From: Bacillota bacterium
Lineage (GTDB): Bacteria; Bacillota; Clostridia; Lachnospirales; Lachnospiraceae
DNA length: 25,166 nucleotides
Direction: 5' to 3'
Assembly (NCBI GenBank): GCA_023424995.1
Contig: JAFADH010000390.1
Coordinates: forward strand, 1 to 25,166
Shown here: in pieces, positions 15,451 through 20,240 of the stretch
How positions within the stretch are numbered: the stretch's first letter is position 1
Layout: each line of letters begins with the position of its first letter
The notes under the pieces: generated by a model
The model's input: only the letters and a program-made list of their open reading frames with translations
Databases searched by the model: none
Told to the model about the DNA's origin: nothing
Translations under genes and position numbers: made by a program

Positions 15451-15693
15451 ATGGAGAACTCATACCGTTTTTTTGAAAACAGGGACTGTAAATATTTCCC
15501 CTGCCATAAGGGTCTTGAGAACTTTAACTGCCTGTTTTGCTATTGCCCCTTGTATCCCCGGGAAGACTGTCCCGGAAAGCCGGAATACAGGGAGCATAAG
15601 GGCAAAAGGCTCAAGATCTGTACTAACTGCACCTTCCCGCACCGACCGGAAAGCTATGATGAGATCATAAAATTGATGAAGGAATATTATTAA
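15451..15693 (+). CDS. Cysteine-rich small-domain protein, metal-binding candidate
   Basis: This 80-residue protein has nine cysteines, spread over C13, C18, C27, C30, C32, C40 and the C57-x2-C60 pair, with an adjacent pattern CLFCYCPLYP. It resembles the 'cysteine-rich small domain' family (zinc-finger-like), which is known to occur beside B12 and cobaltochelatase genes. It begins four bases after the cbiL stop, with GGGAGG just upstream, so it is the last gene of the B12 operon. The cysteines suggest a bound metal, and the location suggests a role in cobalt handling or delivery, but neither is demonstrated by the sequence. No signal peptide is present. Confidence 0.8.
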   Translation: MENSYRFFENRDCKYFPCHKGLENFNCLFCYCPLYPREDCPGKPEYREHKGKRLKICTNCTFPHRPESYDEIIKLMKEYY

Positions 15694-15695
15694 GT

Positions 15696-15720
15696 GCCGT
15701 CACATTATGTGACGGCTTTC
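15696..15720 (+). terminator. Terminator of the B12 locus
   Basis: A perfect 9-bp stem (GCCGTCACA at 15696-15704 with 15708-15716) with a three-base loop begins two bases after the small-protein stop. A short T-run (TTTCC) follows. The stem is strong but the T-tract is short. Confidence 0.7.
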
Positions 15721-15721
15721 C

Positions 15722-15811
15722 TATGGTATTATATCGATAGATATTATACCGGAACCAAGCAAAGCGAGTGCGCATCAAGCAGGTCGTGCCAATACCGTAT
15801 GAGCCTGCGGA
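15722..15811 (+). repeat. About 90-bp intergenic repeat, copy 1
   Basis: First of two adjacent similar copies, 90 bp. It opens with TATGG and an 11-bp near-palindrome (15725-15735 with 15740-15750, one mismatch) around a GATA loop. A shared middle block (GCGAGTGCGCATC) follows, then GCAGGTCGTGCC and ATACCGTATGAGC. No reading frame is evident. Confidence 0.8.
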
Positions 15812-15903
15812 TATGGTATAATGTCGACAGACATTATACCGGCGCCGAGCGGAGCGAGTGCGCATCACCGGCAGGTCGTGCCGATACCGTATGAGCTTGC
15901 GAA
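15812..15903 (+). repeat. About 90-bp intergenic repeat, copy 2
   Basis: Second copy, 92 bp. Its opening palindrome is perfect: GGTATAATGTC (15815-15825) with 15830-15840 and a GACA loop. Compared with copy 1, one stem pair has changed on both sides (A-T to G-C), which is a compensatory change. CGGCA/TGCCG forms a small inner hairpin. Only the first ten or so bases of a third copy are recognisable, from 15904 (TATGGTATAA). Confidence 0.8.
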
Positions 15904-15952
15904 TATGGTATAATACATTGATCTGTATAACATAACATATCATATAAGATAA

Positions 15953-16066
15953 AGAGAGGATCCGCAGCCCCGGCTGGACCTTGCGGCTTTGGAACGTATC
16001 GGGCAATCGATTGCAGAGCGGTTGCTTTCTGTCGAAAAGGATAATATAATAGCAGTATACCAGTAA
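15953..16066 (+). pseudogene. Possible orphan C-terminal coding remnant
   Basis: An open stretch of 37 codons ending in TAA (16064-16066) reads as an amphipathic helix-like segment (LDLAALERIGQSIAERLLSV) with normal coding composition. There is no usable start, and an in-frame stop lies at 15950-15952, directly after the repeat region. It could be the 3' end of a gene whose front was lost or replaced. The family is not recognised. It may also be chance. Confidence 0.3.
16022..16050 (+). promoter_or_regulatory. Probable promoter for the diguanylate cyclase gene
   Basis: A perfect -10 TATAAT (16045-16050) lies 17 bases from TTGCTT (16022-16027). Transcription would start near 16057, giving a leader of about 70 bases. 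The -35 is weak, matching the consensus in only its first three bases. Confidence 0.5.
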
Positions 16067-16125
16067 GACATTCTTAGGACTCAGAGAACCGGACCGGATA
16101 TCAAACGAATTAATTGGAGGATATT

Positions 16126-17196
16126 ATGCTGAACTCATTGCTTGTTAATGCATCAATACTTATTACTTTCATATATTTAGGAAGCCAATTATTTCAAAAT
16201 AAAAAGATCAAATCCGAATCCAGGACAGGTATAAAAATAACAACGGGACTGCTATTTGGATTGACCGGCTGCCTGTTAATGTTTAACGGCATCGATTTGA
16301 CGGATAATATGCTGATGGATTTTAGAATCATTGCGTTGATCATATCCGCAATCTACTGCGGCCCCATATCGTCGGCCATAACCACCTTGATTATAGTTAT
16401 ATTCAGATACACCTACTTTGGAATCAATGATGCTTCCCTGACAGCCATGTACAATCTCGTAATCTTATGCATTATCTTCAGCGTGATATCTGTGTCTTCC
16501 AATACATTAAAAAAGAAGTTCATATACATGAGCTTAACTAATATTATTTCTTCTTCCATATGGACAATGATACTGGTCAAAAATATAAATTCGGCTTTTC
16601 GGATTCTGAGCGAATATGCTTTTTCCAATCTTATGGTTTCATTTGTAATCTATTTTGTCCTGGATAATATATTCAGTACAAATGAATTATATCAGAAACT
16701 GAAACAGGATTCCTCCAGGGATTTCCTGACCGGCTTAAATAATGTAAGAGAGTTTGACCGTCTGCTGAATAAGGCATCCGCTGCCGTCGAGGAAAAGCAG
16801 GAGAGCCTTTCCCTGCTTATGATCGATCTGGATTATTTTAAAAAAGTAAATGATACCTACGGGCATTCTTCCGGTGATATGGTTTTAAAGCAGCTAAGCC
16901 ATATTCTGCTGAAGTCCTGCCGGTCCTTCGATATCGTCTCAAGAAACGGAGGAGAAGAATTCACGGTAATATTAATGGGCTGTGATCATAAACCGGCGGT
17001 GAATATTGCCGAACGCATCAGAAGGAATGTGGAGCTGCATTCATTTGTCATCGAGAATGATAAAAAAATCAATATTACCGTTTCGATCGGTGTGAGCTCA
17101 TATCCGGATAATACGGACAGTCCCGAGCATCTCCTGCAGGAAGCGGATAATGCCTTATATCAGGCAAAGCACCAGGGAAGAAACCGGGTTATCTAG
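16126..17196 (+). CDS. Membrane diguanylate cyclase: 5TMR-LYT sensor plus GGDEF
   Basis: This 356-residue protein starts with a five-to-six-helix membrane domain (about 5-181). The DFRIIALIISAIYCGP...IIVIFRYTYFG pattern (65-99) matches the 5TM-LYT receptor domain. A GGDEF domain follows from about 195 (SSRDFLTGLNNVREF) to the end. The catalytic signature is GGEEF at 275-279. An inhibitory-site RxxD (RSFD, 266-269) sits exactly five residues before it, so c-di-GMP feedback is expected. It should turn two GTP into c-di-GMP in response to an unknown membrane or extracellular signal. The start at 16126 has GGAGG five bases upstream. There is no EAL domain and no adjacent effector. The gene is more AT-rich than the B12 genes. 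Confidence 0.9.
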   Translation: MLNSLLVNASILITFIYLGSQLFQNKKIKSESRTGIKITTGLLFGLTGCLLMFNGIDLTDNMLMDFRIIALIISAIYCGPISSAITTLIIVIFRYTYFGINDASLTAMYNLVILCIIFSVISVSSNTLKKKFIYMSLTNIISSSIWTMILVKNINSAFRILSEYAFSNLMVSFVIYFVLDNIFSTNELYQKLKQDSSRDFLTGLNNVREFDRLLNKASAAVEEKQESLSLLMIDLDYFKKVNDTYGHSSGDMVLKQLSHILLKSCRSFDIVSRNGGEEFTVILMGCDHKPAVNIAERIRRNVELHSFVIENDKKINITVSIGVSSYPDNTDSPEHLLQEADNALYQAKHQGRNRVI

Positions 17197-17242
17197 ATGT
17201 ACTGATAGTAATGAACAAGTTTTTCTCCAGATACTGTTATGT

Positions 17243-17271
17243 TTGACAAAATTCAACATAATACTTATACT
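17243..17271 (+). promoter_or_regulatory. Sigma-A-type promoter for the DUF4491 gene pair
   Basis: A perfect -35 TTGACA (17243-17248) and a -10 TATACT (17266-17271) are separated by exactly 17 bases. Expected start is near 17278, about 40 bases before the gene. This is the best-looking promoter in the window. Confidence 0.75.
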
Positions 17272-17318
17272 TATAATTAAGGAATTAGTCCTATTAATAA
17301 AAGTCAGGGAGGTGAATA

Positions 17319-17654
17319 ATGGATTGGTCCGGTGTTCTTATTGGCGTGATTACCTTTATTATTATTGGAGTGTTTCATCCGATTGTTGTAAAATGTGAGT
17401 ATCACTTTACGGATAAAGTCTGGCCTGTTTTTTTGGCGGCAGGTCTGGCTTGCTGTATCGGTTCCCTTTTTATCACTCAGATCGTATTATCTTCCGGATT
17501 GGCTGTTCTGGGCTTTACATTTTTATGGTGTATTAAAGAACTTAAAGAACAAAAAAAGAGGGTAGAGAAGGGGTGGTTCCCACAGAACCCCAGGAAGATC
17601 TTAAAGGATAAAAAGCAAAAGGATAAGGCGGAACGTCCGAAGGTGGTCTTATGA
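17319..17654 (+). CDS. Small membrane protein, DUF4491-like
   Basis: This 111-residue protein has three hydrophobic segments (about 5-23, 36-52 and 54-68) and a strongly basic tail rich in Lys (residues 70-108). The N-terminus WSGVLIGVITFIIIGVFHPIVVKCEYHF resembles the DUF4491 family of short membrane proteins, which has no known function. A very good ribosome site (GGGAGGTGA) precedes the ATG. The stop overlaps the next gene (ATGA), so the two products are probably made together and may interact. Confidence 0.75.
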   Translation: MDWSGVLIGVITFIIIGVFHPIVVKCEYHFTDKVWPVFLAAGLACCIGSLFITQIVLSSGLAVLGFTFLWCIKELKEQKKRVEKGWFPQNPRKILKDKKQKDKAERPKVVL

Positions 17655-18304
17655 AGGAAAAGAGAGTTTTCGGTTATTTTGAAGTTGTTTTTGATACGGT
17701 TTATCTTTGCGTGGTATGCCTGGCCGGCGCATGGCTCCTTTTTAATGCGGATACGGAGACGGGGCTGCTGGCAGGAGGCATGGCGCTCATATTGGGTATC
17801 GGCGATGCCTTTCATTTGATACCGCGTATCGTTGCAATACTTACGGGGAAAGAGGATATGCTACATAGAATATTAGGGCTTGGAAAGCTTGTGGCTTCTA
17901 TCACCATGACGGTCTTTTATGTGCTTTTATGGTATATGGGCCGGATCTTCTATCTGCAGGGCAATGATACGCCGTGGACAGCAATTGTCTATGTTCTTGC
18001 CATATTGCGTATAGTCCTGTGCTTCTTTCCTCAGAACAGATGGGCTGACAGAAAGCAGCCTGTGCGCTGGGGAATTTATCGCAATATCCCGTTTTTTCTG
18101 TTAGGTGCGGTTGTTACGGTATTCTTCTGGACCTACCGGACGAGTGTTCCTGAATTGAACTTGATATGGCTTGCCGTTACCCTTAGCTTTGTGTTTTATT
18201 TTCCCGTGGTTGTTTGGATTCATAAATCCCCGAAGCTGGGAATGCTGATGTTTCCCAAGACCTGTGCTTATATCTGGATGATCCTTATGTTCCTTGGAAT
18301 CTGA
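17651..18304 (+). CDS. Unrecognised multi-pass membrane protein
   Basis: This 217-residue hydrophobic protein has about six to seven predicted membrane segments (near 10-28, 35-52, 76-97, 107-123, 143-161, 170-187 and 195-214). It contains a few charged or polar motifs inside or near the membrane (GDAFHLIPR, LGLGKLVAS, PQNRWADRKQPVRWGIYRN). I do not recognise the family. It is coupled to the DUF4491-like gene by a four-base overlap. The next gene, a catalase, has its own leader, so a shared role there is unlikely. Confidence 0.8.
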   Translation: MKEKRVFGYFEVVFDTVYLCVVCLAGAWLLFNADTETGLLAGGMALILGIGDAFHLIPRIVAILTGKEDMLHRILGLGKLVASITMTVFYVLLWYMGRIFYLQGNDTPWTAIVYVLAILRIVLCFFPQNRWADRKQPVRWGIYRNIPFFLLGAVVTVFFWTYRTSVPELNLIWLAVTLSFVFYFPVVVWIHKSPKLGMLMFPKTCAYIWMILMFLGI

Positions 18305-18355
18305 TCCCTAATATCGCTGACAATGATCAGCGCTGACGGATACAAGCTATGCAGA

Positions 18356-18370
18356 GTTACTATATTATAA
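18356..18370. promoter_or_regulatory. Possible PerR half-site ahead of the catalase gene
   Basis: The right half (TATTATAA, 18363-18370) matches the PerR box consensus half, but the left half is poor. It lies just upstream of the catalase ribosome site, where a repressor of peroxide genes would be expected to bind. Separately, CGCTGA (18315-18320) and TCAGCG (18327-18332) form a 6-bp inverted repeat. Low confidence. Confidence 0.25.
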
Positions 18371-18388
18371 GTGAAAGGAGAAATTAAC

Positions 18389-19903
18389 ATGGAAGAGCAA
18401 AAAAAATTGACAAATGAGGCAGGCGCACCGGTAGCTGACAATGAAAACTCAATTACTGCCGGTCCCCGGGGTCCTGTCGTGATGCAGGATGTATGGTTGA
18501 TGGAGAAAATGGCACACTTCAACCGTGAGGTTATACCGGAACGGCGTATGCATGCCAAAGGCTGGGGCGCCTACGGCAAGCTGACGGTTACCCATGACAT
18601 CTCTCAGTACACGAAGGCGAAGGTGCTTCAGCCCGGTGCGGTAACCGATCTGTTCCTGCGCTTTTCTACGGTTGCAGGAGAACGCGGTGCAGCCGACTGC
18701 GAACGTGACATCCGGGGTGTAGCCGTTAAGTTTTATACGGAAGAGGGAAATTGGGACCTGGTAGGTAATAATACCCCGACCTTCTTTATTCGTGACGTAC
18801 ATAATTTCTCCGATTTAAATCGTGCGGTAAAGCGCGATCCCCGTACCGGACGCCGGTCTGCACAGAATAATTGGGATTTCTGGACCTTATTGCCCGAATG
18901 TTTCCATCAGATTACGGTGGTTATGTCGGATCGCGGTATTCCGGCTTCCTTCCGGCATATGCATTTTTTTGGAGAGCATACCTTCAGCTTCTACAATGCG
19001 GACAACGAGCGGGTCTGGTGCAAATTCCACTTTAAAACCCGGCAGGGCATCAAAAACCTTACCAATGAGGAAGCAGCGAGAATCAATGGTATGGACCGTG
19101 AATTCCATGGCAAGGATCTTTTTGAAGCGATTGAACAGGAGGATTATCCGAAGTGGACCATGTATGTACAGATCATGACGGAAGAGCAGGCGAGAAATCA
19201 TTATGAGAATCCCTTTGATATCACCAAGATATGGAGGCATGCCGAATATCCGCTCATTGAGGTCGGGGTGCTGGAGCTCAACCGCAATCCGGAAAACTAC
19301 TTTGCAGAGGTGGAGCAGTCGGCATTTGCTCCGGCCCATGTAGTACCCGGCATCGGCTTCTCTCCGGACCGATTCCTGCAGGGACGTTTGTTCGCATATG
19401 GCGATGCACAGCGGTATCGTCTCGGTGTTAATCACAACTTAATTCCCGTGAACCGGGCAAAATGTGAGGTAAATGACTATCACAGGGACGGCGCTATGCG
19501 TGTGGACGGCAATTATGGAGGTACACCCGCTTACAGTCCCAACAGCGCGGGCTTTTGGACGGCGCAGCCGGAGGTAGCTGAGCCGCCTCTTGAGATCGAG
19601 GGTGCTATGTGGCGTTATGATCCGAAAGACGATCCGACAGATGATTGTTTCCGAGCCGGAGGTGATCTGTGGCGTGTGCTGACGGAGGATAAGAAACAGA
19701 TATTAATTGATAATACTGCTGCTGATATTGAGCCTGTCACTGAAAATATCAAATACCGCCATGCGGTGCATTGCTATCTTGCCGACAAGGAATACGGTGA
19801 GCGTATGACGAAAGCACTGGGCCTTTCACCGGAAAAAGTAACGGAGCTGGCGAAACTGGATAACAATGGCCTGATTAAAGCTACAATAAACAGCGCTGTA
19901 TAA
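18389..19903 (+). CDS. katA: Monofunctional heme catalase
   Basis: This 504-residue small-subunit-type catalase splits H2O2 into water and oxygen. Catalytic His55 lies in PERRMHAKG and Asn128 in LVGNNTPTFFIRD. The heme-ligand Tyr337 is in RLFAYGDAQRYRLG, and the family's DFWTLLPECFHQ and NHNLIPVN blocks are present. Length is normal and the frame is intact. The ATG at 18389 has AAAGGAG eight bases upstream; the GTG at 18371 is a less likely start. No signal peptide is seen, so it should be cytoplasmic. Arginine is encoded mainly by CGT/CGC, unlike the AGG/AGA/CGG preference of neighbours, which hints at high expression or acquisition from elsewhere. An anaerobe would use it for oxygen tolerance. 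Confidence 0.95.
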   Translation: MEEQKKLTNEAGAPVADNENSITAGPRGPVVMQDVWLMEKMAHFNREVIPERRMHAKGWGAYGKLTVTHDISQYTKAKVLQPGAVTDLFLRFSTVAGERGAADCERDIRGVAVKFYTEEGNWDLVGNNTPTFFIRDVHNFSDLNRAVKRDPRTGRRSAQNNWDFWTLLPECFHQITVVMSDRGIPASFRHMHFFGEHTFSFYNADNERVWCKFHFKTRQGIKNLTNEEAARINGMDREFHGKDLFEAIEQEDYPKWTMYVQIMTEEQARNHYENPFDITKIWRHAEYPLIEVGVLELNRNPENYFAEVEQSAFAPAHVVPGIGFSPDRFLQGRLFAYGDAQRYRLGVNHNLIPVNRAKCEVNDYHRDGAMRVDGNYGGTPAYSPNSAGFWTAQPEVAEPPLEIEGAMWRYDPKDDPTDDCFRAGGDLWRVLTEDKKQILIDNTAADIEPVTENIKYRHAVHCYLADKEYGERMTKALGLSPEKVTELAKLDNNGLIKATINSAV

Positions 19904-19926
19904 TTATCCGGCGGAATAAAATCTTC

Positions 19927-19964
19927 ATATCACCAACCACATATTTGTGGTTGGTGATATTTCT
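19927..19964 (+). terminator. Strong terminator after the catalase gene
   Basis: A perfect 15-bp stem (19927-19941 with 19946-19960), with a TATT loop, is followed by TTTCTAT. It lies 23 bases past the catalase stop. The A-rich left side and T-rich right side mean it may also work weakly on the other strand. Confidence 0.9.
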
Positions 19965-20128
19965 ATACGGTTGTTTCCGAATCAAATTTATATTACTATT
20001 AAAAACAGAAAAAATACCATTAAAACAAAATGCGCTATTGCAGACAATAAGAAGGAAGCAAGCCAGGAAGCTTAAATCAGAGGGCAGGAAAGAAAAGCGT
20101 ATGTTTCTGCAAATTTTTACGATAAAAT
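19965..20128. other. Gene-free AT-rich spacer
   Basis: This stretch between the terminator and the next promoter is AT-rich and A-biased on the + strand. A frame open from 19945 to 20166 starts inside the terminator, has no ribosome site and is Lys/Arg-rich in the way random A-rich sequence is. I see no supportable gene or element here. Confidence 0.5.
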
Positions 20129-20157
20129 TTGTCAAATTGCGAACTTACTGGTATCCT
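20129..20157 (+). promoter_or_regulatory. Probable promoter of the GTPase-nuclease gene
   Basis: TTGTCA (20129-20134) and TATCCT (20152-20157) are 17 bases apart, and a TGG directly before the -10 gives an extended -10 element. The start would be near 20164, immediately before the leader hairpin. Confidence 0.5.
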
Positions 20158-20161
20158 AATA

Positions 20162-20208
20162 ATTAAAGGATCAATATACCGGTGAACTTGCCGGTGATAC
20201 CTTTTAAT
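20162..20208 (+). promoter_or_regulatory. Leader hairpin, possible attenuator
   Basis: The leader RNA can fold ACCGG (20178-20182) with CCGGT (20191-20195) around an 8-base loop. An outer arm ATTAAAGG (20162-20169) can pair with CCTTTTAAT (20200-20208) with one bulge. The right side ends in TTTT, so it resembles a terminator or attenuator placed between promoter and gene, as is known for ribosomal-protection and other antibiotic-response genes. The regulatory role is an inference. Confidence 0.4.
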
Positions 20209-20233
20209 GACAAGCGAGAACAAAGGATTTTAA
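20207..20233 (+). CDS. Possible 8-residue leader peptide
   Basis: An ATG at 20207 opens a frame of eight codons (MTSENKGF) closed by TAA at 20231-20233, seven bases before the main start. The main gene's only SD-like AAAGGA (20222-20227) lies inside this mini-frame. Ribosome movement here could therefore change access to the main start. The mini-frame has only a weak ribosome site (GGTG) and could be chance. Confidence 0.25.
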   Translation: MTSENKGF

Positions 20234-20240
20234 ATAGATT

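Noticed and set aside
15722..15935. CRISPR array or tRNA cluster in the 15.7-15.9 kb repeats
   Set aside because: Only two copies of about 90 bp follow each other without spacers, and no cloverleaf or CCA-type end could be made from them.
16081..16125. c-di-GMP riboswitch in front of the GGDEF gene
   Set aside because: The leader is short and none of the conserved GEMM core sequences could be seen.
19945..20166. 73-codon frame between the catalase and the GTPase-nuclease gene
   Set aside because: Its start is inside the catalase terminator stem, no ribosome site precedes it, and it overlaps the probable promoter of the next gene.
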